Positions 17,228 to 24,453 of a stretch of DNA of 46,417 nt are shown piece after piece. Position 1 is the stretch's first letter. Each line of letters opens with the position of its first letter. The notes beneath the pieces are model-generated. The model was not told where the DNA came from. It made no database searches and saw only the letters and a program-made list of their open reading frames with translations. The DNA comes from Rhodanobacteraceae bacterium (GTDB lineage: Bacteria; Pseudomonadota; Gammaproteobacteria; Xanthomonadales; Rhodanobacteraceae): NCBI GenBank assembly GCA_004299705.1, contig SCQS01000074.1, positions 1-46,417 on the forward strand. Reading direction: 5' to 3'. A program made the position numbers and the translations under genes.

Positions 17228-18595
17228 TCACGTTCGTGTCTTGCCTGGAGGCTTCGCCCGTTTGCGCCGCATCCGCCACCAGCGCAGCAGTCCGTAGGAC
17301 AGGCGCACCTTTTCCTGACCGACCGGCAAGTCGGCGCGCGCGAAGATCCACGACGACTTGCTGTAGGCAATCTGTTGTTCCGGGTACACGCTGCGGTGGC
17401 CGATGATCAGGTACGCGGCCACGCAGGCGCCGGCCACGTACAGCGTGGAATCCGCGCCGAACAGTTCGATGCCCATCAGGATCGCCGCGATCGGCGCGTT
17501 GGAGGCCGACGCGACCACCGCGACCAGCCCGACCGCCGCGCCCAGTGCCGCGTGCAGGCCCAGCAGGTGCGCGAACGCGCCGCCGGCCACCGCGCCCATC
17601 ACGAACTGCGGCGTGACGATGCCGCCGTAAAAACCCGAGCCCAGCGTGATCGCGACCAGCAGCGCCTTCCAGAAAAACCCGAGGTAGGGCATCGCGTCGC
17701 CGCGCAACGCGCTGTCCATCATCGGCAAGCTGAGGCCGAGATATTCATTCGGGATCGCGAGGATCAGCAGCGCCAGCACCACGCCGCCAATCAGTGGCAG
17801 CAACGGTGGCCACAATGCGTAGCGACGCTTGAGCCAGCCGAACGCCTGCCGCGAGCGACGCAACAGTTCCACGAACAGCCACGCCACCGCGCCGCACAGG
17901 ATGCCGATCAATACGGTTTTCAGGAACAGCAGTTCGGTGAAGTCGCCCGCGAACACGATGCTGTAATGCGGATACGGCACGCCGAGATACCGCGACACCT
18001 CGAACGCGGTGACGCCGGCGACGATGCCCGGGAACAGGAAGTCGTGGCGGATGCGCCCGATCGCGAGCATCTCCACGCCGTAGATTGCGCCCGCGATCGG
18101 CGTGCCGAACACGCTGGAAAACCCCGCGCTGACGCCGCAAGCGAGCAGGCGCTTGCGCGTTTCCGGATTCAGGTGCAACACGCGCCCGACCGCGGCGGCG
18201 ATGCTGGCGCCGATGTGCGAGCACGGTCCTTCCTTGCCCGCCGAGCCACCACAGCCCAGCGTGATCAGCGCCGCCAGCGGCTTGATCCACATGGTGCGGA
18301 ACGGCAGCTTGCCCTGCTGCTCGTTGACCGCCACGATCGCATTGTCGTTGAAGGTACTGCGCCGCAGCTTGTAGCCGTAATGCAGCAGCAGCCCGTTGGC
18401 GAAACCGCCGACCGGCAACAGCAGCATCTGCAACCACAGCGGCGCGGCGTAGGCACGCCCGGCGGTCGCGAACAGGATGCGCAGGAAGATCGTGCAGCCG
18501 ACGCCGACCAGAGCGCCGGTCGCGATCGACAGCACCAACCATTGCACCACGGTCGCCAGCATCACCAGCGGTTCGGCCAGATTGAAGCGTCGCAT
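17228..18595 (-). CDS. ClC-family chloride channel/antiporter
   Basis: 455 residues with many hydrophobic helices, the length of bacterial ClC proteins. ClC proteins move Cl- (or F-) either passively or in exchange for protons. The anion-pathway signatures are GCGGSAGKEGPCSHIG (gating Glu about 122, the GKEGP motif), SAGFSSVFGTPIAGAIYGVEML, and GSGFYGGIVTPQFVMGA in the second half. The gating glutamate is kept, which permits either mode. The C-terminus is basic (RWWRMRRKRAKPPGK). ATG 18595 (MRRFNLAEPLVML) is chosen because residues upstream of it are not hydrophobic or conserved-looking. Its ribosome-binding site is weak. It lies between two tRNA genes. Confidence 0.9.
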   Translation of the reverse strand: MRRFNLAEPLVMLATVVQWLVLSIATGALVGVGCTIFLRILFATAGRAYAAPLWLQMLLLPVGGFANGLLLHYGYKLRRSTFNDNAIVAVNEQQGKLPFRTMWIKPLAALITLGCGGSAGKEGPCSHIGASIAAAVGRVLHLNPETRKRLLACGVSAGFSSVFGTPIAGAIYGVEMLAIGRIRHDFLFPGIVAGVTAFEVSRYLGVPYPHYSIVFAGDFTELLFLKTVLIGILCGAVAWLFVELLRRSRQAFGWLKRRYALWPPLLPLIGGVVLALLILAIPNEYLGLSLPMMDSALRGDAMPYLGFFWKALLVAITLGSGFYGGIVTPQFVMGAVAGGAFAHLLGLHAALGAAVGLVAVVASASNAPIAAILMGIELFGADSTLYVAGACVAAYLIIGHRSVYPEQQIAYSKSSWIFARADLPVGQEKVRLSYGLLRWWRMRRKRAKPPGKTRT

Positions 18596-18750
18596 GGGCG
18601 TAGGCTGACCGCGCAGGAGGCAGGGATTTCCCGCATTATAAGGAGCGCGGGCAAATGACCTTCTCTGCGCGCACATGCAAAAAAGGCTGCGGCTTGGCCC
18701 GATCGCGCCACCCATGAGATCCGGCTCAAGCTGTTATACTGGGCGGCTGC

Positions 18751-18827
18751 GGCTACGTAGCTCAGCTGGTTAGAGCACGGCACTCATAATGCCGGGGTCG
18801 GTGGTTCGAGCCCACCCGTAGCCACCA
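18751..18827 (+). tRNA. tRNA-Met(CAT), elongator
   Basis: A 77-nt cloverleaf beginning GGCTACGTAGCTCAG and ending CGTAGCCACCA. The anticodon arm GGCAC-TCATAAT-GCC gives anticodon CAT. The overall sequence is close to E. coli elongator tRNA-Met (GGCTACG acceptor). A first-pair G-C and lack of the initiator C-A mismatch argue against initiator tRNA. A -10-like TATACT at 18735-18740 precedes it. Confidence 0.93.
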
Positions 18828-19214
18828 CCATCCGCTTGCCGGGGCTGGTTCGCGATTCATCGCCGCCTCTTGCCGAATCGAGCCCGCAAGTTCGACCCGC
18901 TACCGTGTTCCGCAGCGCCTTCGACACCCGCGCATCCACGTGCGTTGTCGCCCCACGCGCCATGACCCTACCCTTCCCGGACCCACTGCGGCCCATGCTT
19001 GTGCGTGGTGTGTGCCAGGCGGCGAATCAGCTACGGAATGCCTCGGTGCGCTGCAGCACAGCATCGCAGATTGGCCTGTTTAGCTATACAAATATATGAT
19101 TTATGTACATTTATATACTAAAACAACGAATTTCTTAAAATATTTGTTGCACTGCACAATAGAGCGCGCTAGAGTAGCTGCCAGTTACCCCACCCTGCAA
19201 AGAGGGACCACACC
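18828..19214. other. Intergenic region before the phasin gene
   Basis: 387 nt with no convincing gene; short open frames here have no conserved features, and one is the familiar antisense reading of a tRNA. The first part is GC-rich. The last about 140 nt turn strongly AT-rich (19078-19146), and then comes TTGTTGCACTGCACAA (19144-19159), listed separately. The phasin ribosome-binding site AGAGGGA lies at the end. Confidence 0.6.
19144..19159. promoter_or_regulatory. PhaR-operator-like near-palindrome upstream of the phasin gene
   Basis: TTGTTGCACTGCACAA is nearly self-complementary, 56 nt before the phasin ATG. PhaR repressors of polyhydroxybutyrate metabolism bind TGCA-rich sites (TGC...GCA) near phasin genes. 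The resemblance is by eye, and the PhaR assignment is inference. No phaR gene is in the window. Confidence 0.4.
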
Positions 19215-19589
19215 ATGTACAGCCAATTCCAGAAGCAGTCGCTCGATCTCGGCAAGCAATTCGCCGAGCAGGCCTACAAGGCGCAGGTCACCGCGCTCAA
19301 GGGCATCGCCGAAATCCAGAGCCTGCAGGTCAAGGCGCTGGAATCGCAGGCCAAGTCGAACCTGGCGTTTGTTGCCGATTCGCTGGAAGCCCGCGAAATC
19401 CAGGACGTGACCGCGCTGTGGCCGAAGGGCGTCGATTTCGCGCGTGACAGCGCGGAAGCCGCCTACGCCGCCAGCCAGGAAATCCTGGGTATCGCGCAGA
19501 AGACCGCCGAGCAGTTCGGCGACCTGACCCGCAACAGCCTGAAGGCGGCCAACGACGCCGCTGCCGCGCCGGCCAAGAAGGCGCGCTGA
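19215..19589 (+). CDS. Phasin family protein
   Basis: 124 residues, nearly all amphipathic helix, beginning MYSQFQKQSLDLGKQFAEQAYKA and containing ALKGIAEIQSLQVKALESQAK and LGIAQKTAEQFGDLTRNSLKAA, with an Ala/Lys tail (APAKKAR). This is the Phasin_2 pattern. Phasins coat polyhydroxyalkanoate granules and control their size and number. No polymer synthase gene is nearby, so a granule role is inferred from family. The start ATG 19215 has AGAGGGA upstream, and a strong terminator follows at 19681-19709. Confidence 0.85.
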   Translation: MYSQFQKQSLDLGKQFAEQAYKAQVTALKGIAEIQSLQVKALESQAKSNLAFVADSLEAREIQDVTALWPKGVDFARDSAEAAYAASQEILGIAQKTAEQFGDLTRNSLKAANDAAAAPAKKAR

Positions 19590-19680
19590 GCCCGCAAGGG
19601 ATTAAAAGAAAATACCTCCCGAGAGGTATCAAGGAAAGTACGCGCAGCGGAGATCCCCCTCCCTCTGCAGCGCGACTCGA

Positions 19681-19709
19681 ACCGGACGGTGCAAGCCGTC
19701 CGGTTTTTT
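19681..19709 (+). terminator. Rho-independent terminator after the phasin gene
   Basis: ACCGGACGG (19681-19689), loop TGCAAG, CCGTCCGGT (19696-19704), then T6. It is a perfect 9-bp GC-rich stem with a T-run. A weaker hairpin ATACCTC-CCGA-GAGGTAT lies just upstream (19612-19629). Confidence 0.9.
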
Positions 19710-19745
19710 ATGCGCGCTTGCGAAAGGGGCAAGAAGAGCAAGACA

Positions 19746-19843
19746 GTCCGCAAGTGAACGCAAAAAACGCAAATGACTCAAGTGCGACGATGCTGGCGCT
19801 TGCTGCGCCACTCATTCGCGTTCATTGGCGTTGATTTGCGGAC
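19746..19843. repeat. GCAAATGAACGC dispersed inverted repeat, copy 3
   Basis: The left arm starts GTCCGCAAGTGAACGCAAA (19746), and the right arm ends GTTGATTTGCGGAC (19843). It is the same family as the copies at 9624 and 14419, with a different central spacer, which suggests that only the arms are conserved. Confidence 0.8.
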
Positions 19844-19884
19844 AGCTATTGCTTTTTTCCCGGTAACCAGAGCGGCCCGGAGCA

Positions 19885-20724
19885 TCAAAACCGCCCGGCC
19901 TGGTAATCCTGCATCGCCTGCACGATCTGCTCGGGCGTGTTCATCACGAACGGGCCATAGCGCGCCACCGACTCGTTGAGCGGACGGCCCGCGACCAGCA
20001 GCACGCGCGCGGCTTTGGCATCGCTTGCCAAAGCCAGCTCGACGCTGTCGCCCTTGCCCAGCACGGCGAGCTCACGCAGGCCCAGTGTTTCGCTGCCGAG
20101 TTGCACCGCATCACCCTCGAATACGTACGCGAACGCGCTGTGGTTCTCCGGCAACGGCACGGACAGCTTGGCTCCGGGTTCGAGCGCGATGTCGAGGTAC
20201 ACGGGCGCGATCGCGATACCGTCGACCGGCCCGCGCACGCCGAACACCTCGCCCGCGACCACGCGCACCTTCACGCCCGGCGCGGGTTCGACGGTCGGAA
20301 TCTTTTCCGGCGCGATGTCCTGGTAGCGCGGCTGGGTCATCTTGTCCTTCGCGGCCAGGTTCACCCACAACTGGAAACCGCGCATCAGGCCGTGTTCCTG
20401 CTCGGGCATTTCCGAGTGCACGATGCCGCGTCCCGCGGTCATCCACTGCACGCTGCCCGATTCCAGCAGCCCGGAATTGCCGTGATTGTCACGATGGCGC
20501 ATGCGCCCATCCAGCATGTAGGTGACGGTTTCGAAACCGCGGTGCGGATGGTCGGGGAAACCGGCGATGTAATCGGTGGCCGCATCGGAGCCGAACTCGT
20601 CCAACAGCAGGAACGGATCCAGCGCATCGAGTTTCGGCTGGCCGATCACGCGGGTCAGCTTGACGCCGGCACCGTCGGACGTGGGGATGCCGCGCACGCG
20701 GCGGGTGATGGTACGGGAAGACAT
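19885..20724 (-). CDS. Pirin family protein (cupin, YhhW-like)
   Basis: 279 residues with two cupin halves. The metal-binding motif FPDHPHRGFETVTYML in the N-terminal cupin (His-x-His, about 57-59) plus GIVHSEMPEQEHG (His and Glu) match the pirin iron-binding set. Bacterial pirins are iron proteins; some show quercetinase activity, others act as regulators through protein contacts. The substrate here is unknown. The C-terminal NESVARYGPFVMNTPEQIVQAMQDYQAGRF is the characteristic pirin C-terminal segment. Upstream, GTGAAC-N5-GTTCAC (20794-20810) is a perfect inverted repeat that could be an operator. Confidence 0.92.
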   Translation of the reverse strand: MSSRTITRRVRGIPTSDGAGVKLTRVIGQPKLDALDPFLLLDEFGSDAATDYIAGFPDHPHRGFETVTYMLDGRMRHRDNHGNSGLLESGSVQWMTAGRGIVHSEMPEQEHGLMRGFQLWVNLAAKDKMTQPRYQDIAPEKIPTVEPAPGVKVRVVAGEVFGVRGPVDGIAIAPVYLDIALEPGAKLSVPLPENHSAFAYVFEGDAVQLGSETLGLRELAVLGKGDSVELALASDAKAARVLLVAGRPLNESVARYGPFVMNTPEQIVQAMQDYQAGRF

Positions 20725-20793
20725 GGGTCGCCTCCTTGGGTGCTTGATGCGCCCAAGATGCGCCCGCGCTGCCTCGGAAGCAATGCCCGCGAC

Positions 20794-20810
20794 GTGAACG
20801 CAGTGTTCAC
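20794..20810. promoter_or_regulatory. Inverted repeat upstream of the pirin gene, possible operator
   Basis: GTGAAC-GCAGT-GTTCAC is a 6-bp perfect inverted repeat with a 5-nt spacer, 70 nt before the pirin ATG. The dyad length fits a helix-turn-helix repressor or LysR-type site. No regulator gene is adjacent, so this is a weak prediction. Confidence 0.3.
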
Positions 20811-20865
20811 TGCACGCAGCGCGACGCTATCCGAACTGCAGTCGCTGTTGGCCGAATGCCGCGGT

Positions 20866-21005
20866 CGAAGCGGCTGTTGGTGAGAAGTCAGGGACGGAGC
20901 TTTCGGCCAGGGATGGCGGCTTTCAAGCCCGTTCTGGTGCTGGAGATGCGAGGTCAAGAAAGCGCCGGCGCAGCTCGGCGAAGGAGCGTTCAGGGACGAA
21001 CGCAC
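20866..21005. repeat. Dispersed repeat GAAGC(G/C)GCTGTTG...AGTCAGGG, copy 1
   Basis: It shares with 45471-45582 the order GAAGCxGCTGTTG, AAGTCAGGG, AGCCCGTTC and a terminal hairpin. The hairpin here is GCGTTC-AGGGAC-GAACGC (20986-21003). At the other copy it is GCGATC-AGGGAC-GATCGC, with the same loop and one compensatory base-pair swap. It ends next to the stop of the UPF0149 gene. Confidence 0.65.
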
Positions 21006-21008
21006 AAA

Positions 21009-21689
21009 TCAATGCACCCAGCGCCCGCCGCGCCTGGCCGGCAAGCTGCCGAACGCGTTCGAGGACGCGCCGCCGCCCGCGGTGCGTTCGCGTTCGGTCG
21101 GCGGACGTACGCGCCAGTAATGCGCGACGGCTTCCACCGCGTCCGGAATCTGCGCGAGGCAGGCCTCGTACTCGTTGTCGTCGAGCTTGGCGATCGGCAC
21201 GTCGGCGGCCAGTACGCCTTCATCGACCGCCAGTGCCATGATGGGCGAAAGCATCTCCAGCAGTTCGCCATCCTCGGCCAGCCGCGATTCCCAGATCGAC
21301 GCGCGCAGATCGATGCCGCGGCTGAAGCCTTCGCACCAGCCGGCCGCGCTGAGGTCGCTGTGCGTGGCCTGCTCGGGCTCGACTTCACCCAGCACCGGCT
21401 CGTAGGCCTCGCTTTCCAGTTCGGCCGGGATCGAATCGTTGAGCTTGGCCAACAAGCCCAGCACCGCCGCACCCTGTTCGGGATCCTCGAACGGTGCGTG
21501 CAAGACCTCCGGCAACCACTCTTCCGGCAACGCCGGATCGGGCCCGATCGCAAGCGCGGTCAGCATGCCGTGCACGCCGTCCAGCAACATGGTTTCATCG
21601 GAATCCTGCGCGTGGCCGCGCAGCCAGCGATCGAGCACTTCGAGTTCGCTGTCGTCGATGATTTCGCGGGTGGCCGGCACTTCGTCCAT
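21009..21689 (-). CDS. UPF0149/YecA family protein
   Basis: 226 residues. It contains the family core, LDRWLRGHAQDSDETMLLDGVHGMLTALAIGPDPALPEEWLPEVL (an all-helical acidic protein), then a second helical part ASIWESRLAEDGELLEMLSPIMAL. The function of the family is unknown; some members carry a C-terminal SEC-C zinc motif, which is absent here. The tail is instead Arg/Gly-rich. ATG 21689 (MDEVPATREI) starts 25 nt after the xthA stop, so the two may be co-transcribed. A hairpin CCCCGA-ATAA-TCGGGG (21691-21706) lies one base before this ATG and would hide any Shine-Dalgarno sequence. Confidence 0.8.
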   Translation of the reverse strand: MDEVPATREIIDDSELEVLDRWLRGHAQDSDETMLLDGVHGMLTALAIGPDPALPEEWLPEVLHAPFEDPEQGAAVLGLLAKLNDSIPAELESEAYEPVLGEVEPEQATHSDLSAAGWCEGFSRGIDLRASIWESRLAEDGELLEMLSPIMALAVDEGVLAADVPIAKLDDNEYEACLAQIPDAVEAVAHYWRVRPPTERERTAGGGASSNAFGSLPARRGGRWVH

Positions 21690-21714
21690 GCCCCGAATAA
21701 TCGGGGTGCACGCT

Positions 21715-22482
21715 TTAGTTCGCAAGCTCCAGCAGTACCGGGGCGTGATCCGATGGACGTTCCCAGGTGCGCGGCGTACGGTCGATGGATGCAGCGCTCA
21801 TGCGCGCGCGCAGCGCCTCGCTGGCCAGGATCAGGTCGATGCGCAGGCCGAGGCCACGGCGGAACCCGCCCTGGCGGTAATCCCACCAACTGAAGTGGCC
21901 GGCGTCTTCGGTGAAAGCGCGGAAGGAATCGGCAAAACCCAAATCCAGGATGCCGCGCAGCGCGGCGCGTTCGGGCTCCGAGCACAGGATCTGGTCGCGC
22001 CAAGCTTCGGGATCGTGCACGTCGCGATCGTCCGGCGCGATGTTGAAATCACCCAGCACGACCACCTTGCCGTGGCGCTGCAATTCGCCACGCAGGTACT
22101 CCGTGACGGCCGCGAGCCATTCGAGTTTCCACGCGTATTTCTCGCTGCCCACGCTCTGGCCGTTGACCACGTACAGGTCGACGATGCGCACGCCGCCCAC
22201 GCTCGCCGCCAGCACGCGCCGCTGCGGGTCATCGAATCCCGGCACGCCGGCCACCACGTTTTGCAATGGCTCGCGCGCGAGGATCGCAACGCCGTTGTAG
22301 GTTTTCTGGCCCGAATACGCGACGTGGTAGCCCTGCGCTTCGATCGCCTCGCGCGGGAACTTGTCGTCGGCGAGCTTGGTTTCCTGCAGCGCCAGCACAT
22401 CCGGTTGCGTATCCCGGCACCATTGTTCGACATGCGGCAGCCGCACGTTCAGCGAATTGACGTTCCACGAGGCGATGCGCAT
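21715..22482 (-). CDS. xthA: Exodeoxyribonuclease III
   Basis: 255 residues. Exonuclease III is the main AP endonuclease and 3' repair phosphatase of base-excision repair. Family landmarks: MRIASWNVNSLNVRLPHV (catalytic Asn), LALQETKLADDKFP (metal-binding Glu), YNGVAIL, VNGQSVGSEKYAWKLEWL (catalytic Tyr region), LGDFNIAPDDRDVHD, and the C-terminal SWWDYRQGGFRRGLGLRIDLILAS and SDHAPVLLEL (catalytic Asp-His). The start context ATATAAAAAATG has no clear ribosome-binding site. It is divergent from tpsB. Confidence 0.95.
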   Translation of the reverse strand: MRIASWNVNSLNVRLPHVEQWCRDTQPDVLALQETKLADDKFPREAIEAQGYHVAYSGQKTYNGVAILAREPLQNVVAGVPGFDDPQRRVLAASVGGVRIVDLYVVNGQSVGSEKYAWKLEWLAAVTEYLRGELQRHGKVVVLGDFNIAPDDRDVHDPEAWRDQILCSEPERAALRGILDLGFADSFRAFTEDAGHFSWWDYRQGGFRRGLGLRIDLILASEALRARMSAASIDRTPRTWERPSDHAPVLLELAN

Positions 22483-22553
22483 TTTTTATATGTGAGCTGC
22501 TGTTTCAGAAGTACTACCGAACGGCCTCACCTGTCCCCCTGGCCGTCTTCCGA

Positions 22554-22559
22554 TATAAT
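22554..22559 (+). promoter_or_regulatory. Candidate -10 element for the tpsB-tpsA operon
   Basis: A perfect TATAAT at 22554-22559 lies 88 nt before the tpsB ATG. No good -35 is visible at 17 nt (CTGTCC at 22531-22536), so activation by a regulator is possible. This is a motif-only call. Confidence 0.35.
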
Positions 22560-22647
22560 GCGGTCGAGCAAGGTATCGCTCAGGCCACGCAGGCGGACAG
22601 TGGCAGGGACACAGGGACGGCCAAGGATCGGGAAGGACAGGGGGAGC

Positions 22648-24387
22648 ATGCGACGAACCGTAGGGGAGCGGTATACCGCAAGCTTAGCGCGTGGTCGACT
22701 GATCGCGGCGCGAGTACGTCTTGCCATAGGCCTGCGGGTTCTGGTGCTCGCAACAGGCGTCGTGTCGGGTGCACTGCGTGCCCAAACGCCAACGGCCCAA
22801 CAGGAACAACGGGAGCGGGCGCAGCGTCAGGCGCAGCAGCGCGATGCGCTGCGTTCGGCGCCGGACGTGCGGCTGCGTACCGGGCAAGCGTTCGACTATC
22901 ACCTGACGACGGTTCCCGCGGAAACGCCCTGTTTCCGTATCGATAGCGTGTATCTGGAAGGTGCACATCGCAAGAGCTTCGGTTTCCTGCAGAAGTACCT
23001 CGACGGTTACCTCGACCGGTGCTTGGGGCAACAGGGGTTGCGCTTGCTGGCGCGGCGTGCAACGGATTTGCTGCTGGCGCGTGGCTATGTCACCAGCCGG
23101 GTGGTCATACCGGAGCAGAACCTTGCTGCCGGTCGCCTACGCGTGGTGCTGCTGGCGGGCACGGTGGAAGCAATACGCCTTGCGCCGGACTCGGTGAAAG
23201 TGGACTGGCGCAGCGCCTTGCCGATCCGCCCAGGCGATGTGCTGAACCTGCGCGCGATCGAGCAGGGCCTTGAGCAACTCAAACGCGTCCCGTCGCAGAA
23301 TGCGAAGATCGACATCGCGCCCGGGATCCAGCCGAATACCTCCGACTTGGTGCTCACCGTCACGCGCGGCAGGCCTTGGCGGATCATCGCCAATCTCGAC
23401 GACAGTGGCGCCAACAGCACCGGCAAAGAGCAAGGCGGCCTCACGCTTGCCATCGATCAGCCGTTCGGCATCAACGACCTGCTGAGCATCGGCTACACGC
23501 ACAGCCTGGGACGCTTCGATCCGGAGAAAGGCACGCGTGGCCACAACCTCAACTACAGCGTGCCATGGGACAACTGGACGTTCGGGCTGTCGTCCATGGC
23601 CTTCGGTTATCGCGAGACGGTGTTCGGCTCGTTGCAATCCTTTGCGTATACCGGAACCTCCAACACGACCGCGGTCAGTGCCACGCGCCTCGTGCATCGC
23701 AACTCGCTCAGCCGCACCTCGCTGCAGCTGACCGTCGCCAAGCGCAACGAGCACAGCTATATCGACGGCGTGCAGATCCGGACGCAGCGCCGGCACGTGA
23801 CCGCAGTGGAGCTGGCGTTGATCCAGCGCCGTTACTTCGGCCGTTCACAACTCGACTGGCGTCTTGCCTACCACTGGGGCGTGCCTTGGCTGGGGGGTCA
23901 ATGGCAACCCAGCGTCTTCGGCGGTCCCACCAACAGGTATGGATTCGCAACACTGGATGCGAGCCTCAGCACACCCTTCCGGATGTTTTCCACGCCGTGG
24001 GTATGGCTGACCGAACTGCATGCCCAGGCCACCGGTGATCATCTCTATGCCGAGGATGACATCACCATCGGCGGCCGCTATACGGTGCGTGGTTTCGATG
24101 GCAATACCGTGCTGGCCGGTCGCCACGGCGCCTACTGGCGCAACACGCTCAGTTTGCCGCTCGGCCGTACAGGCGCCCAGCTTTATGGCGGCGTGGACGT
24201 GGGCCATGTGGGTGGCGATGTCACCGGTGGTTACGCGAGCCACAGCCTGAGCGGTGCCGTCGTCGGCGTGCGCGGTTCGCGGTTCGGCTTGAGCTGGGAC
24301 CTGTTCGCCGGCTGGCCGTTGCACGCGCCGCACGGTTTTCCGGAGCGCCGCCCCACGGCGGGGATGCAATGGGTTTACGCCTACTGA
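22648..24387 (+). CDS. TpsB outer-membrane transporter (ShlB/FhaC/HecB family)
   Basis: 579 residues, the usual TpsB length. TpsB proteins are outer-membrane beta-barrels with two periplasmic POTRA domains that recognise the TPS domain of the partner exoprotein and pass it outward. The signal peptide has a long charged N-region, then RLAIGLRVLVLATGVVSGALRA, with likely cleavage before QTP. A Gln/Arg-rich linker (about 50-70) resembles the plug-helix/linker region. POTRA-like sequence follows (PCFRIDSVYLEGA, RGYVTSRVVIPEQNLAAGRL). The barrel carries the Omp85-superfamily motif VRGF (480-483, in GGRYTVRGFDGN) and the YGGVDVGHV strand motif. ATG 22648 with GGGGAG just upstream is chosen. Only 66 nt separate its stop from tpsA. 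Confidence 0.93.
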   Translation: MRRTVGERYTASLARGRLIAARVRLAIGLRVLVLATGVVSGALRAQTPTAQQEQRERAQRQAQQRDALRSAPDVRLRTGQAFDYHLTTVPAETPCFRIDSVYLEGAHRKSFGFLQKYLDGYLDRCLGQQGLRLLARRATDLLLARGYVTSRVVIPEQNLAAGRLRVVLLAGTVEAIRLAPDSVKVDWRSALPIRPGDVLNLRAIEQGLEQLKRVPSQNAKIDIAPGIQPNTSDLVLTVTRGRPWRIIANLDDSGANSTGKEQGGLTLAIDQPFGINDLLSIGYTHSLGRFDPEKGTRGHNLNYSVPWDNWTFGLSSMAFGYRETVFGSLQSFAYTGTSNTTAVSATRLVHRNSLSRTSLQLTVAKRNEHSYIDGVQIRTQRRHVTAVELALIQRRYFGRSQLDWRLAYHWGVPWLGGQWQPSVFGGPTNRYGFATLDASLSTPFRMFSTPWVWLTELHAQATGDHLYAEDDITIGGRYTVRGFDGNTVLAGRHGAYWRNTLSLPLGRTGAQLYGGVDVGHVGGDVTGGYASHSLSGAVVGVRGSRFGLSWDLFAGWPLHAPHGFPERRPTAGMQWVYAY

Positions 24388-24405
24388 CACACGGAACGAC
24401 AACAC

Positions 24406-24429
24406 GGTTGGCGTGACGGGGCGCCAGCC
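24406..24429 (+). promoter_or_regulatory. Hairpin in the tpsB-tpsA gap
   Basis: GGTTGGCG (24406-24413) and CGCCAGCC (24422-24429) can pair as an 8-bp stem with one G-U pair and an 8-nt loop. There is no T-run, so it is not a terminator. It may stabilise or separate the tpsB and tpsA parts of the transcript. The tpsA ribosome-binding site is a G7 run at 24444-24450. Confidence 0.4.
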
Positions 24430-24453
24430 TGCAGCACTCAACAGGGGGGGAAC

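Noticed and set aside
18784-18996. Minus-strand frame ending VATGGLEPPTPAL.
   Set aside because: This is the well-known spurious translation of the complement of a tRNA gene.
21439-22647. Long N-terminal extension (about 400 codons) of the TpsB reading frame.
   Set aside because: It is antisense to xthA and the UPF0149 gene; the real TpsB start with ribosome-binding site and signal peptide is at 22648.
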